NCBI RefSeq assembly: GCF_040115645.1
Contig: NC_089564.1
Span: 682,001-746,000 of the forward strand
Origin: Euwallacea fornicatus
Lineage: Eukaryota > Arthropoda > Insecta > Coleoptera > Curculionidae
Length of the DNA stretch: 64,000 nt
Direction: 5' to 3'
Part shown: positions 48,511 through 59,469 of the stretch, one piece after another
Numbering within the stretch: position 1 is the stretch's first letter
Layout of the letters: each line of letters starts with the position of its first letter
Made by a program: the position numbers and the translations under genes
The notes under the pieces: model-generated
Seen by the model: the letters and a program-made list of their open reading frames with translations, nothing else
Databases searched by the model: none
Told to the model about the DNA's origin: nothing

Positions 48511-49128
48511 AAACTAGTTACGTAACCAGCAAAATGATATGGACGCCGCAATTCAAAGATTAATTTGCCGCTGTCTCAAGGTGGTTATGATGTTTATATA
48601 ATATCTTCTGATTCTCTATCTAGACCAAAAACTGAACGTCAATTTATCTCCCCTGCACCTTCAAACCTTTCATTCTTGTGTAAATCCCGGTCCAATTTAT
48701 TGCTCCACCACAATGCATAAATTATAAAATTGCTACGGTTAGTATACGGAGTGTTCTTCTAACTCGAACACCTCTCAACAGATACCTGATATTTAAATCG
48801 TATTTAAATTTAATAAAAGTGCACCTACCAAAGGAACTCTTTGCATAAAAACTGTCTTATTAAAAGGCACAAACCGCTTTCCCACACACAGTTTGCCCAT
48901 TTGCCTGCTCGGTTTATGCATAAAACTGCCTCTGTCGATTTTATTATGCATATTAATACGGTATTTTGGGAGCACCCCTCCTGGCAATGTTTAGTTAACA
49001 CCTTATTCTTGTTCGGTTTCTTGACTGAAAATGTTACACTTCGATTCTTTTAGGGAGGGTTTGGGTTTGTGTGTAATATCGACAAAGGGAAATTCGGCTA
49101 AAATTGATATATGCACAGTAATCATGCA
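48511..49128. other. no recognised feature
   Basis: Short frames on both strands (48793-49053) overlap and show no domain. Confidence 0.35.
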
Positions 49129-50667
49129 CAGTCGCCATAATTATGGAAACTTCTTAAATGTGGCTTTTTTTAAATCAACCGGAATAATTTTAAATTTTAA
49201 ACATATGGTAGATTCCACTTTTAATGCTTTGCAGCCCTCCTTGGTGTATTGGTGTTTACTGGAGTTTAATTTCGAATAGAGATGAAAACAGGAATATACT
49301 ACGGATAAAAATGTGGAAAATGTTTGCATTTCTTGATAAAACAAACAAATAATAGTAAAATTTATACATAGAATTTGTGTATTATATAGTAGAGTTCGAT
49401 TGCAGTAACAATGCCAAAGCGTAATTTGTCTCAAGAATGAGAACAACGCGTTGTTGAGTTGTCTGGGGAGGGACACAAACAGAGCGACATTTCTGGTGCT
49501 TTAAATGTCCCCCAAGAAACAATATAAAAAAATATTAAAACGTTTATGTGAACGCGGTGCCATGGACAGTTTTCCAAGGCCAGGTAGGCCTAAAACTATC
49601 CAAAAATTACTGAGAAATTAACAAGAAAGATGTCGGGAAAAAATCCACTATTAACTTCGACGGATACTTCAACGCACCTTCCTGAAGAGTACAATATTGC
49701 GGTTTAGCATCGAACGGTGCGGAGAATCTTGGTAGCTGCAGGTTTACTTGGTAGGGCAGCTGTCAAGAAACCACCCATACAAATTCCCAAAAAAATCGGA
49801 AGGACCTCTTGTACTCGCCTGGCAGCATATCAGCTGGTCGTAGACAAAGTGGAATACCGTTCCGTGGAGTGACGAGAGGAAATTTCGGCAGCGATGGTAT
49901 TCGATACCTAAGACGTCCCAAGAAAGTGAGATGCAACCCCAAGTAGCAGTGGCCCGCTGTAAAATATAACGGTGGAAGTGTCACGGTTTGGGGGTGTTTT
50001 TCAGCATCTGGGCCCATAATTAAAACAGAGGGTACCATGGATCATATACAAAAACATCTTAAAAAACCACATATGCTTCCGTTTGCTGAGTGGCAAATGC
50101 CTCTGTCCTGGAGTTTTCAGCAAGACAACGATCCAAAGCGTGCATCAAACCCTGTTAAAAATTGGTTTCAAGAAAACCGTGTTCTGGAAATGGAGTGACC
50201 GTTCCGGAGCCCTGATCTTGACCAAATCGGACGTCTCCGGGAACGCCTCGGAAGGCAAATTCGTAAGGAAAAAAATACATAATTTCAAACATTTGTTCGA
50301 AGTTTCAGAAAGAGAATGGAAATTAACTCCTGCAGAAGTTGGTGGGAAACTTGTTTAATCTATGAACCAAAGATGCCGAGCAGCTATTAAGGAAACGGGT
50401 GTGCCGCCAAACATCAAATAAAACTTAAACTAAATGTTGTGTTTCACTCGTTATTTAAGCAGGATTTATAGGTTTCCATACTTATGTCTGGAACGAAATT
50501 TTCTTTCCTTGTTATTAACGCGCACGAATCACTTAGAACAAACTTTAATGTACATTTTAAGAGCATACGCCCTCAAGTAGCAGCAGTTTCCAAATAACCC
50601 TGAAAGCGTAACGTAGAAGGGAGATATACAGGGACATTCAAAGTTTCCACACACTTATGGCCGCTAA
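49129..50667 (+). mobile_element. Tc1-like DNA transposon, copy 2, defective
   Basis: The same element as 1281-2822 in the opposite orientation. The left tip is about CAGTCGCCATAATTATGG and the right tip, read on the minus strand, about TAGCGGCCATAAGTGTGTGG. Both lead into a GAAAC-TT block. By eye the interior differs from copy 1 at only scattered positions over about 1.3 kb. The last ~100 bp at the 3' end (50567 to the right tip) differs much more. Exact tips are uncertain by about 10 bp. Confidence 0.85.
49411..50390 (+). pseudogene. Tc1-like transposase pseudogene (copy 2)
   Basis: ATG at 49411 (MPKRNLSQE then TGA), followed by the same helix-turn-helix region, TVRRILVAAGLLGR, WSDE and QQDNDPKRA as copy 1. 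The DD34E Glu is replaced by Gly (SPDLDQIG), a Trp codon is changed to TGA immediately upstream of that motif, and TAA/TAG codons interrupt the N-terminal half. Every inactivating change that I checked is shared with copy 1. Antisense open frames in this region are shadows. Confidence 0.85.
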
Positions 50668-51565
50668 TGCAAGTATAATCTCCAAAAGAGAGAGGCCCAT
50701 TCTGATCTTTCGACGTGAGACACTCACGTGTGTATTTTTGATTTTGCCCCACGATCAAAAGTCATCCCCACTATTGCTGATTCGGCAAGTATATGGCCTC
50801 CCTCCAAGACGACCAAGAAGACAAACGAGCAGAATGTCGCATTTGCGATGGCTCCGCGGGCGAAGCTAGGAGGATTCAATTTTCGAAAAATGTCGCTGCC
50901 ATTTTGTGAACCGAAGAATCGTGTGGATCCGGAACCAGGGAAATCCGTACCGATTTTCATTGGAGGTAATTACCTCGGCGGCCAAGGGAATTCCTAATGA
51001 ATGTTCGAGCAGGTAACGCAGCTACAGTTGCCACGAAACTATAGCTACGGTTAAAAAAAAAAGGTGCTACGGCACCCGATTAAACCCGACGAGGTGATTA
51101 GGGTCTCGCAACTGCAAACTTCATAGGCGCCAAATATGCCCATGGCGTGGTCCCGGACGTTATTTTTCCCTTTCCCGGACTTACTCCTGAATTTGAACTT
51201 CCCGCGGATCAAGTGACGTCAAATTAGTTTTATAAACTGTAGGAAAATAAGTTTTTCTCAGAATACGAGGCATTCTTAAACCGGCATATAAAGGAAAAAC
51301 AAGCGCAAACGTTCGCCAAAGCCCTTTTTATTTATTCCGGCTATATTTCAGAGGATCAAACCGACGGTACGGCGTACTTTATTAAAACCGCCATTGCCGT
51401 ATCCCAGCAGGTTTAATAAAAGAACGCGAAACTCGCGGCATTTTTCATTTTGTCCGAGAAGATTATTTTCCATACGCATGGGTGCACGCGAGAGAGGCGG
51501 CATTGTATCACTCAACCACCTCCTGCCGCCCCCGCCATTTAAATAAACCGCAATGCATCTCTACG
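50668..51565. other. no recognised feature
   Basis: GC is slightly higher than average. Overlapping frames on both strands at 50657-50997 lack domains. A TGACGTCA octamer is at 51214-51221. Confidence 0.35.
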
Positions 51566-52130
51566 TTTGAGATTGCTGCCCCCTTTTCAGGTATAGGCCC
51601 AACAACCACATTGAAAAAATTACTTTCGTTCAAGACGACCTGCTCGAAAGCTCGATGGAAATCCTCGAACCTAGCATTTTGGGTCTTCCCTGGTAAATGT
51701 CGAACATAGCCACTCGTTTCTGCTAGTGTTGTTACTGCTGTCTCTTTACTAATTTCTTCCATTATTATTTCTGCCCTTTCAACCTGTCATTCCGTAAACT
51801 CTCTACGTCTCGAAAGTCACTGCCTCTTTTGCCAATAGGCCCAAGTACCACATTAAAAAAAAATTTCTTTCATTCAAGAAAACCTGCTTGGAAGCTCGAT
51901 GGAGATCCTCGAACCTCGCATTTTCGGTCTTCCCTGGTAAATGTCGAACATAGCCACTCGCTTCTGCTAGTGTTGTTACTGCTGTCTCTCTACTAATTTC
52001 TTCCATTATTATTTCTGCCCTTTCAACCTGTCGTCCCGTAAACTCTCTACGTCTCGACGGTCACTGCCTCTTTTGCCAATAGGCCCAAGTACCGCATCAA
52101 AAATGCCCTTTTGGTTCTTCCTTGGTAACT
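51566..52130 (-). repeat. tandem repeat, ~244 bp unit, about 2.3 copies
   Basis: The two full units (from about 51566 and 51808) share long blocks such as GAAAGCTCGATGGA-ATCCTCG, GTCTTCCCTGGTAAATGTCG, ACATAGCCACTCG-TTCTGC, TAGTGTTGTTACTGCTGTCT and TTTCTTCCATTATTATTTCT. A third copy begins at 52052 and stops after about 80 bp. On the minus strand each unit is open and gives MEEIS-ETAVTTLAE-SGYVR then HLPGKT-NARFED-HRA. The 244 bp period is not a multiple of three, so the frame does not continue across units. Possibly duplicated coding sequence of a lost gene or retroelement; unidentified. Confidence 0.7.
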
Positions 52131-52559
52131 GTTGAGCAAAGTCATTGAATTGTAAATTAGTCGTCGCTCTCTCTCTCTCCCTCCATTAATTTTTCAGGCC
52201 TTCCTGCTTGTGGAATGTGTTGTACCATTGAGTCGCCAGGACTAATAGATTACTACTGTCCTTTCATCGCGTGGTTTCCCTCAGAATTTGCTGTCCGAAA
52301 AACGTTCCTGCGCAGCTCATATTGCCTTTTTATTACTACCAACGCTTACCATCGAGAGATCTGTTTGTTACCAAAGGTACATTTTTCTCGTCGTCTCTGT
52401 CTTTCGTTGTGTACCGTTGGGCTTCATTTCCCCTCAAACCTCCATCTGAGATGCGAAGCACGACTTTCGACATCACTCTTTGTCCTTCTATCTTCCATAC
52501 CCCGCGTTCCTAAAGGACACGTTTTAACACCTGCATGGATGCAGGTCAAAACTGCTAAA
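52131..52559. other. short CT repeat; otherwise unassigned
   Basis: A (CT)n microsatellite occupies about 52165-52183. Overlapping frames at 52215-52571 have no domain. Confidence 0.4.
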
Positions 52560-52830
52560 TATACTGAGTGACAAAGAAAGATAAACGCCCATTTAAAATT
52601 AATTTTAAAATAGTTATTTTGTGCAATGTTCAGAAGGGAAAAGTTCATGGATCGAATTTTCATGAAAATTTTTTGACCAAAAATCGATACCCTTTTTTCC
52701 CACACACTCGCTCACGGGCGTGGACATTGCTCTGATGAGACGATCGATATCGTCTCGGGGCATCTCATTCCAGGTGAGTCCTACCCCGTGCCTAAGTGCT
52801 GTGAGAGTCTGAAGGGGATATGGTGTGTTT
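52560..52830 (-). mobile_element. 3' fragment of a Tc1-like transposon (second family)
   Basis: Begins with the terminal repeat TATACTGAGTGACAAAG, the counterpart of the end at 21280. On the minus strand at about 52800-52690 it encodes TWNEMPRDDIDRLIRAM and then VSECVGKKG, the C-terminus of a Tc1 transposase. The rest of the element is missing. A CCCCGTATA tip near 52838 suggests another repeat lies against the break. Confidence 0.75.
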
Positions 52831-53559
52831 ACGAAACACCCCGTATATAACGACCTCTTCGGCAATCGATGCAATGACGTTATGGTCGATTCGCAGTTCC
52901 CAAATTAATTAGCACCTCTTCTACTTTACTTTGTTATCGTACGTCTGCCGCGGACTGCTGACCCTACGAATAACCAAGAGGTAGAGGTATTAGCTGCCAA
53001 ATAACTGTTGACCAATTGAATCAAAAACATGGGTGGAATGCACGTGCGGCGTCATGGTCAGCGCTTATTTCTAAAATTATTTTTTATTTGCACGTTTCAC
53101 TTTTATTTTTACTTTTGTTATCTTCTGACTCCCTCCCGATCAATTTTCCCGAAGAACATTACCCCCCTCATAAAATACTTCTTCTCTTGATTGCAGGCGG
53201 AAAATACCCTTTGTCTTCCTTAGGAGGTAAAGGATGTTCTACTCTATCAGGGGAAGGCACAGGGGATGCCTCTAAAATATATAAAAGACTCTGCCTCCCT
53301 CGTTAAGTCATCACAAGATTCGGTGTCATGCTCTATCAAGCTTGACGTCAGCAAGTTTTTTTTATAACACTTACATAAGTGCAGAAGTTTTATCATAAAT
53401 GCTATTTTGAGAACATCATTATATCCATAAGGCTCCGAGCAGATGGAACATCTTAGGCCCGGTTGTTCAAACACCTGGCAATTTTCGAAGCAAGTTAATT
53501 TACATGGAAACGATGAAAACAATGTGGCAAAATGAGCTTAATCAGAAAAAAAGCTCAAT
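52831..53559. other. no recognised feature
   Basis: No gene or repeat recognised apart from the CCCCGTATA tip at about 52838. A TGACGTCA octamer is at 53343-53350. Overlapping frames at 53016-53522 have no domain. Confidence 0.3.
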
Positions 53560-53800
53560 TCAAAAATGTGAAGATCCAGGATGGCGCCCGTAAGAACACA
53601 CAATACTGATGATGGCGGTCGGAGATCGAAACGTTGAATTTCAAATGTGGCATTATCTAGTCGCGGAACAGGAAAAGTTGCAAGGACGAAGTGTCACTCC
53701 TTGTGCTTTATCTATTTTTCAAACTTCAAAACGTCACCTTCTTGAAGTCCAAATTGCGCAACCACTTCGCGGCTGAGCTCGAGAGAGGGACACCGTGTAT
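53560..53800. repeat. TACACGGTGTCCC-tipped repeat, single end
   Basis: The right edge read on the minus strand is TATACACGGTGTCCCTCTC, resembling the foldback tips, and the inner sequence has GATCTCCGACCGCCAT. No opposing arm was found. Confidence 0.4.
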
Positions 53801-56138
53801 ATTCCCTAATTTATACACGCGATAAGATGAATACCTGCTAATCTCGGGGGCAACAAGAAGCGACAAAAATGAGCTCTCTTGATTTCCCGTCAGCCACACC
53901 AAAGAAAGCCATCACCGCTTCTGTCGTCAATTTTCCAAAGTGCGGTGTTTTCTTTTTATTACGCCGGGAAATGCATGTCCCATTTTCCGATGCGGAGCTT
54001 GCGAACTTTTATACTCGGTTAAGCGAGAGAACGATGTTCTCGCCACCTGCATTAATTATTTTTAGGGCGGTGCCATTCGGGCTTTTTGACGTGGAAATAG
54101 AAAATTGTTGCTGATCAGGGACGCGATTTTCCGGTCTAAGGGGTTAGGATAGAGAAAAATATAGCAAGCAAAGCTTCCAAGACCTAATTAAGAATAGGCG
54201 ACGGGGCCCTGCCTGAAGCTGTCTTCTCGGCTGAAAAAGTGGATGTCACTTAACAAAGCAGGGTCACTAATGACGCAAAAACAAAGAGCGTTTGGAAAAA
54301 GCGGATGCAGGGCATACTTCAAAGCCCCAGGACTAAGTGGCTTATTTATTAGTCACTGAGGCAATACTCAGACGCTTCTTCGGTCATTGTTTCAATACTG
54401 GTAAAATGGCGCGGAATAAGTATGGACAATATTAATAACGCGGAATGCGACTTCGAGCCTGAAATTTTCCGGTATTTAAATGTCATGAATGAACGAATGA
54501 ACATCGTGAATGAAGCCCGACAATGGGGCACCCATTAGACCACATTTGCTCCTAGGCAATCGTAGGTCCGGTCTTCAGCGACGATCGCCGAAATTACGTG
54601 TCCCCTCGCCGGGACGGAAAGATTTTCAACGCAAGTTTTATATCTCAAACAAGAAGAATTTGATTCTTAAGCCCCACTGTTACCGATTAACTTTCAAATT
54701 TAAGATTTCCTGGCGCCGAAAATAAAATATAAAACGCCATCTCGAAACTTATGCATTAAGAATTCAAGAAACTGCTTCGATTTTTACATTTCCACAGCCC
54801 ATCTGCATACATTTTCCGAGGGAAGTTGTAAAAGTTAGAAGTGAAGGAAGTTCATATATGGCAGACGCGAAAAATGCGAGGAAATAAAGCACTAAGTTGG
54901 AAGTTTTCTCCTGAATGCATAAGAAATCACATGTGAAACTTTGCCGTATGGAAATTCTTCGCTTTCGTGTACTTTTGAAATGAGTTCCGTTGAAAGTTCC
55001 TGAGTGGATTTGTATTTCGAGCAAAAAAAAATTCCTGCAAATTCGAGTGTAATAAATCTGGAAATTTCAAATAAACAACAATTGAAATCTCATGAAACTT
55101 TGATGACTATGGGCCAAAGTCCCCTCCTTTGTGGCTGTTGAAAATTTCATCAAGCTCGTTATTCGCGAGTTAGGCGGCCCATCATATTTCAGGCAGCATC
55201 ATGTATACTAAATAATTCATTTATATTCGAGACGATTGCGACGAGACGTCAACAATATGAGCGTTCGCAAACAAAGCATTTTCGTACACGCTTACAAAGG
55301 AAATTGATATTTTCAGTGTCCCTTTGATGTACTTGCAAGGAAAAGTCTGGAAAGCTTTGTGATCACGAACGCGACTCGGACCTTTCTTCGATAAAGGTAG
55401 AGCAATTTAAGACGATCATTATCCGTCTTCATGTTTCGTGCCAGTATGCTATTGCTGACGATACATAATAAATTGGAATCCAAGGAAAACGTACATATTT
55501 TATATTTCGTCTTTTGATTCACTGTGGTAAGAACCCTTTGTGACCATTGACGTTCAAATTTCATAAGCGTTTCAGGTGGTAAATTCGATTTCAGGAGTGA
55601 CGGTACTCCGCGGAACGACAAAAACGGAAATTCCACATATTTCGAAATTCGCTAGCCGAGACATCGAACTTAATTAACCCAAGCAGTTAGAGTTTAGGGT
55701 CTAAGTCGAGCGGTCGGAGGGTACGTGAGAACACGACCCATTGTTATCCAAAGGGCCGAAAGCCGGAAAATGTTAATTGCCGTCACATTTTCACAACTCA
55801 GGAACGACAAGGGACGACAAGAACTGTTCATGGGTTGTTTTGTTATCTGCGGACCAGCTGCATAAATCTCAGTTCACGCTTTCGGTTCAATTTCGAATTT
55901 GCAATTTGGAGGGAAATTCCTCCCACAGATCGGCGCAGCATGCTTTTCTGCAGCACAACAAGCTTCGAGGCCAAATCCTGGTTGGGACCATTTGATTAAA
56001 TTGCATCGAACGAAATCCCGAGTAAGATAATCCGGGAAGGGTGGTGTGGGTGCCGCCTGAAAATTCACCAAGACACGCCATACTTTTCGTAACAGTTTTC
56101 CATGTATCTTCGGCAAAACCTGCACTGAGTACTCGGGG
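53801..56138. other. unassigned DNA
   Basis: No gene recognised. Overlapping frames at 53869-54114, 55313-55636 and 55874-56125 lack domains. No clear repeat boundaries. Confidence 0.35.
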
Positions 56139-57313
56139 TAAAATGCGAGGATAGCCCCGGAAGTGCCCGATCTGACACGTAGGGGGCGAGTTTTTTGTTA
56201 AAAATTTGCCTATAGTGCAAAGTCCTAACTCAAAAAAAAATACATCTAAAGTGCCACGTTGATTTCCGTCCGTTTTTAATGAACGCTCTTAGAGATTTTC
56301 TGAACACGGAAAAAAGCCATCGTCGATACCGGATCATTTAAAAGGTCTTAGTCCATCCCACCATAAAAGCCATTCTGGGGAAATCTGGCCCTTCACTAAC
56401 AACTGTAAAATGCTGGTGGCGGAGCTTAAACATGCTCACGCGAGACGAACGCCAGAGTGGTCGACCCGATGATAGTCCAGATCTGACCACTCCGGAAATT
56501 GTGGTGAAATCCACGAAACTGTACGAGAAGGGCGTCGGTTAAAATTGCGCTAGTTAGCGGATAGGCACTTCAAAAAGTACCATAGATCGCATTTTCGCCA
56601 AGTAATTGAACATGAGAAAGATGAGCACAAAATGAACATAAACGGAACTTTCGGGATGTTTCAAGGGAGTGTTTGGCAAAGTTTCGCAGTAGTAAAGTCG
56701 AGTTTTTGCATCGATTCATAATTATTGATAAAAAGTGGGTCAATCGTTTCAAATCTGAGAGAAAAGGGCAGTGAAAACAATAGACCTAGAAGGGAGAATT
56801 GGCTCTAAAGAAGACGAGAACCGTTCCATTTGCACGAAAGGTGACTAAAAGTAAAACAATAAACGGAGAGTATTATAACACTTATTGTAACTTTTGAGAG
56901 AAGAAATTAGGAAAAAGCCACAGCATTTGGAGAAAAAAGTCTTGTTTCACCAAGACAACTGCACCAATTCACACTTTCGTTATCATCACGTGACCAAAAT
57001 CAATCAACTTGATTTCAAACTTTTTCGTTATCCACCCTGTTCGCCAGATTTAGCCCCCTCGGATTATTGTCTATTTCCAAATTTTAAAAAATTGCTCGAA
57101 GGAAAGAGTTTTGCCAATAATGGAGAGGTGGAGTTCAAGGTGAATGCCTATTTTGAAACATTCAAAGCTTTCCACTATAAAAGGGTATGAAAGCCTCAGA
57201 ACATAGCTGGAATGAGTGTTTCAATCTCAAAGGAAACTATGTTGAAAAATAATGTAATAATTTTCAATTTTTGAGAATTAGATCAAGTACTTCTGGGACT
57301 GTTCTCGTACTTT
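56139..57313 (+). mobile_element. mariner element, full length but decayed
   Basis: About 1.18 kb. The 5' end is AAAATGCGAGGATAGCCCCG then GAAGTGC. The 3' end read on the minus strand is CAAAGTACGAGAACAGTCCC then AGAAGTAC, giving a terminal inverted repeat of about 28 bp. A TA precedes the 5' end. The transposase reads on the plus strand. The same 3' terminal repeat occurs on the truncated mariner at 35557, so both belong to one subfamily. Confidence 0.8.
56344..57280 (+). pseudogene. mariner transposase pseudogene
   Basis: From N- to C-terminus, across several frames: a helix-turn-helix area with RQSGRPDDS...TTPEIV, then LNMRKMST. The region of the first catalytic Asp is decayed (VFASIHNY...KVGQSF). 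FHQDNCTNSHF carries the second Asp, then PPCSPDLAPSDYCLF the third Asp and KKLLEGKSFANNGEV, and a tail ending in ISKETMLK. The C-terminal 98 codons (56894-57190) remain open, but the rest has many stops, so it is inactive. Mariner enzymes are about 345 residues; the span here fits that length. Confidence 0.85.
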
Positions 57314-58814
57314 GAAGAACAACAATATCAAAATTCTGTTACTTTTGAATTGTCCAGTCTGTCGGACCAGAGACATCCCAGAGAACGTGATTCAAGCAAT
57401 GAAATCCGTTTCATCGCAGCCTACAAATCATGGATGGATGCTCGTGTGCAGATTGTATGGTCACGATCTCTACTTCCCAAATTTTGATGAAAGATACACA
57501 TATACTCGAAATTTATTAAATATGCCTAAAATGCGGGGAAATATTTGCTTTTTCACAATCAGCTGCATTGTTTAAATTAAAAAAAAAATTTGGGATAATT
57601 CAATTGGTCAAAGGGATAAGAGTGTTATTTCAAGGGATCAAATGTATGTTATGAACCAGTCAGGTCCAGTGTTTAACTTTCTTTTCTACTCTATAGAGAT
57701 CTATGGGGAGACACTGACTGCAATGCTCTCATAATAAGTATGGATGGCCAAGGGAATAAAAAAAAAGTCTTCAGGTTAATGGATACCCGGTCGTAGAGGA
57801 ATTCACGATAACAAAGATGTAAATAATTTTCCTAAGAAGGGCGCAAAATGCAATAACGTGTTTAACATCTGGGGCCAGATTGATTCAATGTCGGGAGTAG
57901 GACGTTGCCTGAAGAGCCCCCCCTTAATTAAATATTAATGTATCATACCGGGCATTCTTAAATTCGTGTCTCTGCAAGATGATACACTTTCTTAAACTGA
58001 TAAGGTAAATTTCTCCCAACTCTTTAGTTCTTATTGCTTTCTTAACAATATCGTTATTGCGGATAGAAAAAAAGTAAGGACTGGGACAGAGCTGCTCTAT
58101 AACATAGGTGTACTAATATTCCCTGTATTGAGGGATTTGGATGATATTCCATATTGCTCTTCAGTAAGCTGAACTAGAAAGGTTTCCAAATTAATGGAAA
58201 ATTTAATGTGAATTAGTCTAAATTTTGTCTGGGAATTTCACGGAATCACTTGACCTCTAGGGTGATCTTGAAAAACGGGTCTCTAAATTTGGAGGGAAAC
58301 ACTCTGATTGATTTCTAATGCCAGATTATTAGAAATTTTATTGCGATTGTTAATTAAAAAATCTTCTAAATCTAATAATTAAAATTAGATCATTGGACGA
58401 AAATCGTCGAAATCGTCATTGCCACACAGTTCGTGAAGAAAGTTCCTCCAACGGTACTTCAAAAATAGAGCCTCTATAGCCGATATTTCCAAAATTTACA
58501 CGGAATAATTCCGAATTCGAAAAAATATAGAAATAATTTATTTTAACAGATTTGCATATGTTGTATTCGTACATCTTTGCTGATAATGCACAGATTCATG
58601 TATAATCTACGCGATTTGCCGTCTAATTGAAAATTACATAGCTCTGACCTGTTAAAATGCCTTATCGTCTCATTTCCATAATTAATATTTAACAAATTGA
58701 CGTTATTGGCGCCTTTGATTTTATCCGGCAATTTAAGTCTCTATTTTGTGCTTAAAGTCACTAAAAAGGCTCCGTTTACTAAAATAGACCCCAAAATTGA
58801 GACGACGTACGTCT
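57314..58814. other. no recognised feature
   Basis: AT-rich with short frames only. No repeat ends recognised. Confidence 0.35.
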
Positions 58815-59155
58815 TGGTGTTCAAACAGAATTACGATTAATAATAGAAGCAAAACTGGACAATGGGGTAAAAGAGTTCGAAGAACGACCGAGCAATTGCC
58901 GAATTGTTGCTGGGGGCCAATTCGAGCGTTTATCTTAGCCATTTCAGTTTTGTTTGATGTAGGAGTGAGTTACTTCATTTCATATAAAATAATTCTATTT
59001 TCCAAGGAAACTGCAGATCCTATTTCGGTTCTGAGACACCGTTGTATCCCCTATTGAATTACCTTCAATCTGGTATGTCACAATGGACACCTTTACGTTC
59101 AAAAATAAAACATTAGTAGGGGCAGCTAGAGAGGGGTGGAAAAATTTGAACACCG
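58815..59155 (+). mobile_element. 3' end of an IS630/Tc1-type transposon, related to 22.2-22.6 kb
   Basis: Matches the minus strand of 22250-22560 in the same order of blocks (GTTCAAACAGAATTACGATTA, GAGTTCGAAGAACGA, GTGAGTTACTTCATTTC, TTCGGTTCTGA, CCCCTATTGAATT, AACATTAGTAGGGG). The catalytic part of the transposase is not visible here. An outward GCGCTGTATA near 59235 could be the decayed terminus. Confidence 0.6.
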
Positions 59156-59453
59156 AAAACGATACGTGTTCAAACATTTAAAAAGGTACCAGTTTTGCGA
59201 AAGTTATGAACGTGTTGCAATACTTTTTACAAGCGCTGTATACGTACACATGTATGTTCACATTGACGATCGAATACTCAGCGGAGTCGTTCAATATCGG
59301 CGAACTGAACCCCAGTGTCATAATTCTCCAAATTCAAATGGAGTATTTCGCGTTTTAATGACATCAAAACACGGAAAAGTTCATGAAAGTTCCATGTGCA
59401 TATTAGTGATGATGGATTTTTATGAGAGTAATAATGATGAATTATTTTTTTTT

Positions 59454-59468
59454 GGGAGGGGGGGGGGG
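59454..59468 (+). repeat. G15-type quadruplex-capable run
   Basis: GGGA followed by eleven G, which meets the minimal four-tract G3 pattern for a G-quadruplex, preceded by a T run. It may be a simple homopolymer expansion. Confidence 0.55.
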
Positions 59469-59469
59469 T

